Source: Sphingomonas sp. RIT328 (lineage in GTDB: Bacteria > Pseudomonadota > Alphaproteobacteria > Sphingomonadales > Sphingomonadaceae). From it: a DNA stretch of 64,000 bases. Each line of letters opens with the position of its first letter. Position 1 is the first letter of the stretch. Of the stretch, positions 27,801 to 35,608 are shown one piece after another. The notes under the pieces were generated by a model. That model did no database searches. It was given only the letters and a program-made list of their open reading frames with translations, and was not told the origin of the DNA. The position numbers and the translations under genes are program-made. The stretch lies in the NCBI RefSeq assembly GCF_000632225.1, contig NZ_JFYV01000010.1, positions 1-64,000 on the forward strand. The letters run 5' to 3'.

Positions 27801-30800
27801 CACCTATATCGCCGAAGGCGGCACGCTGACCGGCGACCTGCGCTTTGGCAGCGGCGACGATCAGCTGGTCGCGATCGACGACGTCATCGGAGTCAGCGGG
27901 ACAGTTGACGGCGGCGGCGGTATCGACACCTTCGTCCACGCGCGCACAGCCAGCGGCAGCATCGCGCTCGGCACGATGCCGGCGTCGCTGATCAATTTTG
28001 AACGGGAAGGCGTGCGCGCGATCGGCACGGACACCACGGTGACGATCACTGCCGCCGATCCGGTCACCACCGCCGTGCTCGTCTCGGGCGACGGATCGAT
28101 CATCAACACCGCGACAATCCTCGGCGGCGTGTCGAGCGGTACGAGCAGCTCCTATTACACTGCCCCGCAGGCACCGCTCGCCGCCTTCACCAACAGCGGC
28201 ACGCTCGGCAGCGCCACACTGGCCGGTCCGGCGCTAAGGCTGTACGATGTTCTGGCGGTGACCAACACGGGCACGCTGATCAACATTGGTGGCACCGCGG
28301 CGCTCTCTCTATCGGCCTCCGGGTCGGCAAAGATCGCCAACAGCGGCACGATCACCGGCGGGGTCACCGCTGATCATTATACGCCCTACACGTCCTCTCC
28401 GGCGGACACGCCGGCCCCTTCGACGCTGGCGATGACCAATAGTGGCACGATCACTGCCCCCCATAATGCCGTGTTCCTTTCCTCCTACGGCGGCAGCGCC
28501 GGTGCGACGGTATCGCTCGACAACAGCGGCACGATCGCGGCGACCGCGGATGGCGGCACCGCCGTTGCGCTCTATGTGGAGGATTACAACACGGCTGCGG
28601 CGCCACGCACCGCGGTCACGCTGACCAACAGCGGTACGATCCGCGCCAATGGCGGCGGCACCCCGCTGCCCGCCGATCCCTATGCCGGGGCCGCGCCGGT
28701 CTACGGCAGCGCGCCGGCGCTCGCCGTGCACAGCTATACGACGCTGACCAACCGGACGCAGATCACCAACACCGCGGCGGGCACGATCGAGGCGACCGGC
28801 ACGCTTTCCACCGCCATCTTCAGCGAAGGCGGCCTCGACCTTACCAACGCCGGCACGATCCGCGGCAGCAACGGCACCGCGCTCGCCCGCAACGATTACC
28901 TGTCCTACTACCTCGGCAGCGACCGGCTCGCCGGCGCGATCCAGACCGTCGGCGACGCCGACAACCGCATCGTCAACACCGGCACGATCATCGGCTCGAT
29001 CGCGCTCGGCGGCGGCAACGACCGGATCGAGAATCGCGGCACGCTCACCGGCGACGTGTTCCTCGGCGCCGGCGACGACATCTTCCTCCAGCAGGCCAAT
29101 GCCACGCTGACCGGCACGGTCGACGGCGGTGACGGCACCGACATGCTGATCGTCGATGCGACCGGCGGCGGCACGATCAACGCCGCGCAGTTCGTCCGGT
29201 TCGAGGGCCTCAGCCAGACCGGCCAGGGCAACGTCAACTATCTCGGCAGCTTCGGCTTCGACACGATCGGCCTGGCTGGCGGCACCATCACCGTCGCCGC
29301 GGGCGATACGCTGGCGACCAGCGGCCCGGTCGCGCTGACCGGCAGCAGCGGCGACGAGACGGTGATCAACAACGGCACCATCCTCGGCGCGGTCGCGCTC
29401 GGCGCGGGCAACGACACCTTCGTCGAAGGGCCGAACAGCCGTGTCACCGGTATCGTCGACGGTGGTGCCGGCGACGATCTCTACTCGGTCGTCCTCGCCG
29501 GCGACCGCAGCGGCATCGGCGCGCGCACCGGCTTCGAACGGCTCGCGGTCGGCGGTACCGGCACGCTGCGCCTGACGCTCGACCAGGATTTCACCAGCCT
29601 CGCGCTGAACGGCGCCAGCGCCGACCTGACGCTCGCCGGCTATCGCATCACCGGCGTCACCGGATCGGATGCCGCTGAAACCCTGCGCGTCGACGGCGAC
29701 ATCGCCCGCGTCGCGCTGGGTGGCGGCGACGACACGCTCGCGCTCGGTACGTCGGTCGCGATGGGCCGTTACGACGGCGGCAGCGGCACCGACACGCTCG
29801 CCTTCACCACGGCCGCGCCGGTGACATTGGTCGGCAGCGCGACCGGGTTCGAGCGCGTCGCGCTGACCGGTAGCGCGCTGACCGTCGCGGGGACGCTCGG
29901 CAGCGCCGCAGCCCCCCTCGCCTTCACCACCGCCGATACGCAGCTCACCGTCGCCGACGGCGGCACGCTCGCCGGAGTCATCGATCTCGGCACCGGCAAC
30001 ACCCGCTTCCGCCTCGCCGCGGGTGGCACCCTGGTCGGCAGCGTTGCCGGTGGTGGTCAGGGCAGTGCGACCGTCGCCCTTGCCGGCGACCGGACGCTGA
30101 CCGACGCGCTGACCGGCTTCGCGACACTGACCACCGAAGGCAGCGGCACGCTGTCGCTCGCCGGCACCTATGCGTTCGACCGGGTCGGCGGCACCGGCAA
30201 CCTTGCCGTGCTCGCCAATGCGGCGCTGACCACCGGCCAGCTCCGCTTCGGCGACGACGACAATCGCCTGACCATCGCCGGCCGCTTCGCCGGATCGGTC
30301 GACGGCGGCGCCGGCCGCAATACGATCGCGATCTCGGGCGGCAATGCCGCGGCGCCGGTCGCCTTCGGCAGCATCGCGCAGGTCGCCGCGCTGTCGATGA
30401 GCGACGGCTTCGCCACCGTCTCGGGCAATGCCGCGCTCGGCACTGTCGACATGTCGGGTGGTCGACTTGTCGGGCTGGCGGGCTCGACGCTGTCGGCGGA
30501 CCAGTTCCTGATCCGGCCCGGTGCGACCTTCGGCTCGGCGGGCACGGTCAACGGCAATGTCAACGTCGCCGGCATCCTCAGCCCCGGCGCGTCGCCGGGG
30601 ACGATGACCGTCAACGGCAATGTCGCGCTCCAGTCGGGCTCGGTGTCGCTGTTCGAGATCACGCCGACCGTGTCCGACAAGCTCGTCGTCAACGGTACGG
30701 TGACGATCGCCCCGGGCGCGACGCTGCAGCTCGCACCGAGCGGGACGCTGCGCCCCGGCACCAGCTACGACCTGATCACCGCCAGCGGCGGCATCACCGG

Positions 30801-31968
30801 CAGCTATGCGACGATCCTCAAGCCCGACAGCCTGTTCGGCTTCGTCGTCCAGCGTGGCGATCGCCTCCAGCTGCTCGGCCAGTTCCTCGATCCGGCCGGC
30901 ACCAACGCGCAGATCAGCCGCAGCATCGCCTACGCCAACCGCGCGATCGTCGCGCAGCCGGCGGACAGCGCGCTGTTCGCCGCGCTCCCGGCGCTGCTCA
31001 CCGCCAACGGCACGTCCGATGCCGCCGCCTTCGCCCGCCTCACGCCGGAGACCTATGCCTCGGCGAGCCAGATCGGCGTCGACAATGCGCTCGCGCTCGC
31101 CGCGACCGCGCGCGGGCCGGGTCTGGCGACCGATAGCGAGGACGTCCGCCTCTTCACCTTCGCGCAGATGCTCGGCGGCTGGCACCGGCTCGGTGCGGAC
31201 GCTGCGGCGGGAACCGCGGCGACGCGCAGTCAGAGCTATGGCTTCCTCGGCGGCATCGGCATCGGTGATGCGACGTGGAGCGTCGGTGCCTTCGCCGGCT
31301 ATCTCAACGACCGCCAGCAGATCGACGCGCTCGCCGCGCGCACCAAGCTCAACGGCGCGGTTGCCGGTGTCGAGGCGCGCTATGCCGTCCCCGGCGGGCT
31401 CGGCGTCACCGCCGCGATCCTCTACGATGGCGGCACGGCACATAGCACGCGCGCCCTGCCCGGCGCGGGCAGCGCGAGTGCGAGCTACGGGCTGCACAGC
31501 TGGGTCAGCGACCTGTCGCTGAGCTACGACCTCGGCCTGTCGACCGACTGGACGCTGCGGCCCCGTGCCGGGCTGACGCTGGTCCGCACCACCCGCGCCG
31601 CGCTCACCGAGACGGGCAGCGTCTTCGCGCTCAGCGTCGCGCGCGACCGTCACGTCGCCGGCTTCGCCGACGCCGGGCTGACCTTCGCACGCAGCGATGC
31701 CTCGAAGGCGCCGCTGCGGCCGTTCGTCTCGCTCGGGCTGCGCTACCAGTTCAAGGGCAACCGGACCGAGGCGCTCGGCGGCTATGCGGGCGGCGGCCTC
31801 GGCCTGACCGCGCTGGGTGCGGCACGCGCCGATCTGGTCGGCACCGCCGCGGCAGGCCTCGCCTACCGCCTGACCACCCGACTCGACCTGTTCAGCACCG
31901 TCTCGTCGCAGACCGGGCGCGACGATCATCAGGAGAGCATCAGCACCGGCGTGCGGCTGCGGTTCTGA
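24889..31968 (+). CDS. Giant autotransporter with beta-strand repeats
   Basis: A type V secretion protein of 2359 residues. A signal peptide (basic start, then MALAMVAAAPAFAQ, cleavage near residue 34) is followed by a passenger of more than 2000 residues built of short repeats around NSGTI/NAGTI and GGGxDT/GDD units, which predict a right-handed beta-helix. Y-G-Y-G runs occur in the first 250 residues. From about residue 2080 (FAQMLGGWHRLG) the autotransporter beta-barrel begins and ends in the outer-membrane signature GVRLRF with terminal Phe. GGGGGG about seven bases upstream is the ribosome site. It is read alone after rmlA and ends at a strong hairpin. Such proteins act as adhesins or biofilm factors; no protease or esterase motif was noticed. 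Confidence 0.93.
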   Translation: MIGTMTSTRRVRVRALQTSGMALAMVAAAPAFAQCAPDPTQTNTATNCTGTDSDGLVVTTYGTTVNVPAGATVQGGSRPGIAVALPSTSYGSAVSVAVAGTVDGGTQPGVSLLWQPAATGYGYYDARLDLTVAQGGSVTGSNAVVIGRSTSTGYGYGSPVATIDNSGTLTGTSGIALLATTPGYGSFAITNRATGTIGAISGAVSTLDNAGTIDGGTRSAIDWGYGYATYRTLANSGTITAASSAATLANLPSNATLANSGTIANTGSGAAIAGTSLSITNAATGRITAGATAISADNYLTLTNAGTINGNIVTAVQAFVPAPSTIDSRAGTINGSVTFGASSDTLIAGWNNGLVTGITGVIDGGGGTDTVQVRFAGDTTLARVIALPTNFEQLSLAPETEITTTLADGFAAPGLLEITGKGTVVNRTTLSGAGKVVRVGDYDPDNRPSFVNAGAITATGGTATDYAIDLRPYATRFENSGTITAAANGVSAQSSGSFVNTATGTITATDTGVSVDSTNFTNAGTIRSTAGTGLLLSGYASDALTNRGLIEGKIAGALINTRLVNTGTITSPGTGVLVGYSGTLDNRTGGTINGGVAGVETGLWQATIANAGTINGDVRLVGGIYSSSYSANRFFALAGGVVNGNLTLGTNDVLVTEFAGSGGGRIAGITGTVTATNSTLRYRVRSDTATSLTTLPGFAGIGYDLYDGATLTLTGGATQVSGSIAPLTLAGEGVVDLNATIASTSQPAIQVTSLLVAPGETQPAARGLVITSRGALTLDRPAASSYSYPYTAIALTNDDTFTNAGTIIVRDRATPNYSIIAAISGGKSVVNSGTITLDNAIGISGALSITNSGAIIRAAGGGTAIGISDVTDLTNSGSIDVAGTAVMLAGYNGGTITNTGRIASSSGAAIGLSFSGYSYGVTVSNLAGGTIAGGAGTAIRMAGGTIRNAGTITGSVDLGYSSYGGVSSLPATYIAEGGTLTGDLRFGSGDDQLVAIDDVIGVSGTVDGGGGIDTFVHARTASGSIALGTMPASLINFEREGVRAIGTDTTVTITAADPVTTAVLVSGDGSIINTATILGGVSSGTSSSYYTAPQAPLAAFTNSGTLGSATLAGPALRLYDVLAVTNTGTLINIGGTAALSLSASGSAKIANSGTITGGVTADHYTPYTSSPADTPAPSTLAMTNSGTITAPHNAVFLSSYGGSAGATVSLDNSGTIAATADGGTAVALYVEDYNTAAAPRTAVTLTNSGTIRANGGGTPLPADPYAGAAPVYGSAPALAVHSYTTLTNRTQITNTAAGTIEATGTLSTAIFSEGGLDLTNAGTIRGSNGTALARNDYLSYYLGSDRLAGAIQTVGDADNRIVNTGTIIGSIALGGGNDRIENRGTLTGDVFLGAGDDIFLQQANATLTGTVDGGDGTDMLIVDATGGGTINAAQFVRFEGLSQTGQGNVNYLGSFGFDTIGLAGGTITVAAGDTLATSGPVALTGSSGDETVINNGTILGAVALGAGNDTFVEGPNSRVTGIVDGGAGDDLYSVVLAGDRSGIGARTGFERLAVGGTGTLRLTLDQDFTSLALNGASADLTLAGYRITGVTGSDAAETLRVDGDIARVALGGGDDTLALGTSVAMGRYDGGSGTDTLAFTTAAPVTLVGSATGFERVALTGSALTVAGTLGSAAAPLAFTTADTQLTVADGGTLAGVIDLGTGNTRFRLAAGGTLVGSVAGGGQGSATVALAGDRTLTDALTGFATLTTEGSGTLSLAGTYAFDRVGGTGNLAVLANAALTTGQLRFGDDDNRLTIAGRFAGSVDGGAGRNTIAISGGNAAAPVAFGSIAQVAALSMSDGFATVSGNAALGTVDMSGGRLVGLAGSTLSADQFLIRPGATFGSAGTVNGNVNVAGILSPGASPGTMTVNGNVALQSGSVSLFEITPTVSDKLVVNGTVTIAPGATLQLAPSGTLRPGTSYDLITASGGITGSYATILKPDSLFGFVVQRGDRLQLLGQFLDPAGTNAQISRSIAYANRAIVAQPADSALFAALPALLTANGTSDAAAFARLTPETYASASQIGVDNALALAATARGPGLATDSEDVRLFTFAQMLGGWHRLGADAAAGTAATRSQSYGFLGGIGIGDATWSVGAFAGYLNDRQQIDALAARTKLNGAVAGVEARYAVPGGLGVTAAILYDGGTAHSTRALPGAGSASASYGLHSWVSDLSLSYDLGLSTDWTLRPRAGLTLVRTTRAALTETGSVFALSVARDRHVAGFADAGLTFARSDASKAPLRPFVSLGLRYQFKGNRTEALGGYAGGGLGLTALGAARADLVGTAAAGLAYRLTTRLDLFSTVSSQTGRDDHQESISTGVRLRF

Positions 31969-31975
31969 TCGGGCG

Positions 31976-32005
31976 GATGCGGTCCCCTTGCTCGGGGACC
32001 GCATC
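31976..32005. terminator. Strong hairpin terminator after the autotransporter
   Basis: A perfect 12-base-pair stem (31976-31987 with 31994-32005) and a six-base loop lie seven bases after the autotransporter stop. The stem is GC-rich and followed by TTCCC. It separates the autotransporter from the convergent relaxase gene and could stop transcription from the left; on the other strand the T-tract is poor. Confidence 0.75.
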
Positions 32006-32055
32006 TTCCCATCGAAGCGCGCTAACCCGAGCGCCCGCTGCCAACCGATCGAACG

Positions 32056-33756
32056 TTACCGACGAGGCCCGCCTCTGTCATGCGACCGGTCGCGCTGCAG
32101 CATCCGACAGCGTTCCTGCTCCAGCGCACGGACACGCTCGAGGGTCTGACGCAGGAATTCATCGACACTGTCAGCCGAATATACCGGCATGGGCCGGCGT
32201 TCCGGCTCATCGAGCGCCCGCATCTGCTCCGATCGCTCGGCGGCAGTGCGATCCGCCGACCGATCGCAACCCGGGGTTCCGGCCACGCCCGCATCCCGCC
32301 CCCGCGCCGCCAATGCTTCGGCAGCCTTGTTGATTCTGGCCAGCGTAGCTGCCAGCGGATCCGCCGCATCGCCGGCCTTTTGGTGCCTCTTTTCGATTTC
32401 GGCCCTCGCCGCTTCCAGCCGTGCCAGTGCCAGCATGACCGGATCGGCAGCTTTGGTTTCCTGTGCACGCCGTTCCGCTATCTTCGCCGTCATGGCCTCC
32501 GACCGGGCAAGCGCCGCGGCGATCGGATTGTCGGGATCGATAGCGCGCGGTGGCAGACTGGCGCGTCGGGCGGCGATGCGGGCATTCGTTGCCTGCGTCC
32601 GGGCGAGTGCCGCAGCGATCGGATCATTGGTTACGACAACCTGCTCGCGCCCACGCCTGGCCGGTACAATCTCACGATCGTCTGGCAGGGCGCGGGCATT
32701 CGGCACCGGCTCCGGCATTGCCGCGATGAACTTGCGCAAGGTTTGCGCCTTCACCTGATCGACAAACGACGACGACGTCCGCAGCTCATCGATCGACCGC
32801 TGGAACGTGTCGCGCACCACCGCCTGCCGCTTCGCCAGCGCGGTTTCGGCGGGATCGGGGCGCCCCGTTTTGTGCAGACGACGCGCACGATCGGCGCGGT
32901 TACGGTCGATCTGCGGCACCGCGCCCTGCTCGCGGACCTTGCGCGCCGCGATCGGTTCGTGCTTCGCATCGACGCCGCGCGCCTGCACCGGCGTGGCGTT
33001 CGCCTCGATGCCGCGGTCGCGCAGCTTCTGCGCGAAACGCTGCCGGTACCGCAGCAGATCGTCGGAATCGGGATTGAAGCGGCGGCCGTCGAAATCGCGC
33101 CGCGCGACCGTCAGATGGACGTGCGGATGATCGCGATCGACGTGCAGCGCCGCAACCCATGAGCGGTTGGCGAACTCTTCGCGCGCGAACGCCAGTGCCG
33201 CCTCTTTCACGCCGTCCGGGTCGGTGTGCGCAGGCATCGACAGGATCATCGACAGCGACGTTGCGCCCTTGCGGCGCGCCTCGTCGGCGGTCTCCCATTC
33301 CTGCCAATCCTGCGCCAGCTCCTGCATGTCGCGGCCGTCGCGGAGCACCTCGCCCTCGCTGGTATGGAGGTCGATCTGCTTGTCCTCGCCATGGCCGAGG
33401 CGGCTGATATACGACATGTTGGCGAGCACGTGGCCGCCGCCATGCTGGCGGCCGGTGACGCGCACCATCACCTCCGGAACGCCGCGCGCGGTGCGCTCCA
33501 TCGTCCGCAGCGCGCGCGCGCTGATCGCCGCATGCGACCCGCCTCCGAACGCCTGTTTGACCTGCGCGCTGGGCCGATAACCGCTGCTCGCCGGCGCGGC
33601 CTTGCGCAGCAGCGACGCGGCGGCACATGCCAGCATTGCGCCGTCGTCCCAGGCGCCCCCCTTCCCTCGTCCGCCGCCACGCGACCGCCGTTTACGGGGC
33701 GGCGCGAACACGCCCGCCAGCGAGTCCAGCGTTCCTGGCGAGAGGCGGAAAGTCAC
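32056..33756 (-). CDS. Relaxase/mobilization nuclease (VirD2/MobA-like)
   Basis: A 566-residue DNA relaxase, starting at the GTG at 33756 that overlaps the mobC stop as GTGA; the much longer upstream frame is antisense to nothing useful and lies over mobC. The three-histidine metal site is visible near residue 202 (HVDRDHPHVHL), with a candidate nicking tyrosine in ANMSYISRLG upstream. It would nick the origin of transfer and pilot the strand into a conjugation channel supplied elsewhere. The C-terminal third carries four helical repeats of 28-31 residues, each starting with a D-P-I/L/V block (e.g. NDPIAAALART). No type IV secretion genes are in the window, so the element is mobilizable at best. 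Confidence 0.87.
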   Translation of the reverse strand: MTFRLSPGTLDSLAGVFAPPRKRRSRGGGRGKGGAWDDGAMLACAAASLLRKAAPASSGYRPSAQVKQAFGGGSHAAISARALRTMERTARGVPEVMVRVTGRQHGGGHVLANMSYISRLGHGEDKQIDLHTSEGEVLRDGRDMQELAQDWQEWETADEARRKGATSLSMILSMPAHTDPDGVKEAALAFAREEFANRSWVAALHVDRDHPHVHLTVARRDFDGRRFNPDSDDLLRYRQRFAQKLRDRGIEANATPVQARGVDAKHEPIAARKVREQGAVPQIDRNRADRARRLHKTGRPDPAETALAKRQAVVRDTFQRSIDELRTSSSFVDQVKAQTLRKFIAAMPEPVPNARALPDDREIVPARRGREQVVVTNDPIAAALARTQATNARIAARRASLPPRAIDPDNPIAAALARSEAMTAKIAERRAQETKAADPVMLALARLEAARAEIEKRHQKAGDAADPLAATLARINKAAEALAARGRDAGVAGTPGCDRSADRTAAERSEQMRALDEPERRPMPVYSADSVDEFLRQTLERVRALEQERCRMLQRDRSHDRGGPRR

Positions 33757-34331
33757 GTCTCCTGCTCCTCCGCTGCGCGGGTCCAGTAGGCGACCTCGCC
33801 GCTGACGTAGCGGCTGAGCGCACGGCGCAGCGCGAACAGCTGCGACTTCAGCTCCGCGCAGGTGTCGATGAACGGCTCGGCGATCCGCGCGATGTCGAGT
33901 GAACTGCCCGGCATATTGGCGGCGTTCATCGCGTGCACCGCCTGGTTGATGTTTCGCCCAATGAGGAGCACCTGCTTGCGCAGCTTGCCGATCTCCGTGG
34001 CCGTTGCCGGTGCGAGCCGCAGCACCCCAGCCCTGTCCCACAGCTGCCAGCGGATGGCGCGCTTGATCCACTCGTTGCGGCTGAGGCGGAGCGGCGCGCC
34101 GACCGCATCGATCGCCTCGAGTTCGTGCCGGTGCAGGCGCAGCGTCACCCGCACGTATTCGTCGGGACGACCACGCCGGCTCACCGGCACCAGCGGCGCA
34201 TCCTCGCCTTCGGCAAGTGCAGACTGCGTCAGCACGCGGGCGATCCACGCACTGCGGGATTGGCCATGAGCGAGCGCGACGCGGTCGATCTCCTCAACCA
34301 GCTCGTCCCTCAATCGCAGGCTAATCAGCAT
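33753..34331 (-). CDS. mobC: MobC-type relaxosome accessory protein
   Basis: A 192-residue DNA-binding protein. It appears to carry two ribbon-helix-helix-like units: residues 1-38 (MLISLRLRDELVEEID) and about 60-98 (VRVTLRLHRHELEAID), followed by a MobC-like helical part (ATEIGKLRKQVLLIGRNINQAVHAMN), the segment characteristic of bacterial mobilisation proteins. It would bind next to the nick site and help the relaxase melt DNA. The stop is coupled to the relaxase start. The inverted repeats immediately upstream (34356-34406) are its likely target. Confidence 0.85.
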   Translation of the reverse strand: MLISLRLRDELVEEIDRVALAHGQSRSAWIARVLTQSALAEGEDAPLVPVSRRGRPDEYVRVTLRLHRHELEAIDAVGAPLRLSRNEWIKRAIRWQLWDRAGVLRLAPATATEIGKLRKQVLLIGRNINQAVHAMNAANMPGSSLDIARIAEPFIDTCAELKSQLFALRRALSRYVSGEVAYWTRAAEEQET

Positions 34332-34355
34332 CCACGACAGCCCCGTGCAGCGGCG

Positions 34356-34406
34356 CCATCTGCCATCGATGTATTACATCGGTGACAGATGGCATATCCT
34401 GCCATC
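34356..34406. promoter_or_regulatory. Overlapping inverted repeats, candidate oriT/mobC operator
   Basis: Two overlapping palindromes lie 25-75 bases upstream of mobC. The first pairs 34356-34371 with 34377-34392 (14 of 16 positions match, five-base loop). The second pairs 34388-34394 with 34400-34406 (GATGGCA with TGCCATC, perfect, five-base loop). Such structures next to mobC and relaxase genes are typical for an origin of transfer or for the autoregulatory operator of the relaxosome operon. The nick site cannot be named. Confidence 0.55.
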
Positions 34407-34555
34407 CCTCTCTTCACAGCATTATAGAAGGAAATCCGTTCACTCAGCCTCGGCAATGGCTTGCAAACACAGCGGCGAACTACGCCATCAGGCCGGCGTG
34501 AGCTCGACGGCATTGTGACACCTCACCTATCGGCACGGCCGGCCAATTCCGTCCC

Positions 34556-35608
34556 CTACGGTACCGCCTGCGCCGGCATCTCCACCCGCCGCACGCCGGG
34601 CAGCAGCGCGCGCACCAGTCGCTCGTACGGCCGCGCGACCAGCAGCGCGCCGAAGAAGAAGACCAGCGCGATCCCGACTGTCACCGCGATCATCGCCGCA
34701 CCCTCGACCGGCAGATGCCGCCACAGCCCCTTGATGTGCGGATAGACGCCGCCCTGCAGGATATAAGCAGGATAAGACGCCTCGCCGAGCAGCAGCGAGA
34801 CGCGGGTCCACCGCGGCGCATGGCTGTTGATCCCGACGATCAGCAGCAGCGGGAAGACGAGCGCGACGCACAGCATGTCGAACAGACCGTTCCACGCCCC
34901 CAGCGCCGGCATCAGGAAAATCCCGAAGGTGACGAGCGCGATCAGCGGCACCGGCAATCGCCACCGCGGGCGCTCGATCCGGTAGAGCCAGACGCCGAGC
35001 GTGAACGAGAAGCTGACGCGTACCGCCCCGCCCCACCAGCTGCCCCAGGTGAAGCCCTGCGACAGCTGGCCGTAGTAGAGCGCCTGCGCGGCGAGCGCGA
35101 CGCCGCTGACCAGCAGGATCGCGACCAGCACGCGCCGCGACCAGCGCCACGCCCAGCGCGCGAAGATCGCATTGACCAGCAGCTCCCAGAACAGGCTCCA
35201 GCTCGGCGGGTTGATCGCCACCGCGGCATGGCCCTCCTCGGCGCTCCCGAGCGGCGTCGGCAGCATCAGCAATCCGGTGACGAACAATATCACCAGATCG
35301 CGCGGCGGATAGGCGCGGATATAGCCCGCGAGCCCGATCAGTGCGCCGAGCAAAATCAGCGGGTATAATCGCTTCATCCGCACCGCGGCGAACGCAGACA
35401 GGCGCATGCCGGTGGCGAGCTTGGGCGCATAGGCCGCGGCGACGACGAACCCGCTGAGGGCAAAGAACAGGTCGACCGCGAGATGGCCGTGGGGCGCGAG
35501 GTAGAAACCGGGCGGCGAACAATGCAGCAGCAGCACCGAAAAGGCGGCGAGGCCGCGCATTAGATCGAGCGTTTCGTAGCGGCGCGCCGGGCGCGTGGTC
35601 AGGGGCAT
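34556..35608 (-). CDS. Acyltransferase 3 family membrane protein
   Basis: A 350-residue integral membrane acyltransferase (OafA/OatA superfamily) with about ten hydrophobic segments. RYETLDLMRGLAAFSVLLLHC at the N-terminus contains the conserved R near helix one and the H in helix one, and LAVDLFFALSGFVV is the second family block; SWSLFWELLVNAIF carries the conserved W-S-L-x-x-E. It moves acyl groups, often acetyl, onto extracytoplasmic sugars. Its start overlaps the previous gene by ten bases, so the two acyltransferases form one operon. Confidence 0.88.
   Translation of the reverse strand: MPLTTRPARRYETLDLMRGLAAFSVLLLHCSPPGFYLAPHGHLAVDLFFALSGFVVAAAYAPKLATGMRLSAFAAVRMKRLYPLILLGALIGLAGYIRAYPPRDLVILFVTGLLMLPTPLGSAEEGHAAVAINPPSWSLFWELLVNAIFARWAWRWSRRVLVAILLVSGVALAAQALYYGQLSQGFTWGSWWGGAVRVSFSFTLGVWLYRIERPRWRLPVPLIALVTFGIFLMPALGAWNGLFDMLCVALVFPLLLIVGINSHAPRWTRVSLLLGEASYPAYILQGGVYPHIKGLWRHLPVEGAAMIAVTVGIALVFFFGALLVARPYERLVRALLPGVRRVEMPAQAVP

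Noticed and set aside
22982..30475. A GTCGACATGTCG-like stretch inside the autotransporter (near 30445) as a further dispersed repeat
   Set aside because: It lies in frame within coding sequence and may arise by chance in a GC-rich repeat gene; only intergenic copies were kept.
28309..32004. A 1231-residue open frame on the minus strand opposite the autotransporter
   Set aside because: It is antisense to a gene with signal peptide, repeats and barrel domain. The translation is an Arg/Gly/Ala/Asp-rich shadow typical of repetitive high-GC genes, with no domain.
32056..34248. A 730-residue version of the relaxase
   Set aside because: The extra N-terminal 164 residues overlap mobC and are Arg/Ala-rich shadow; the GTG at 33756 with a GTGA overlap explains the start.
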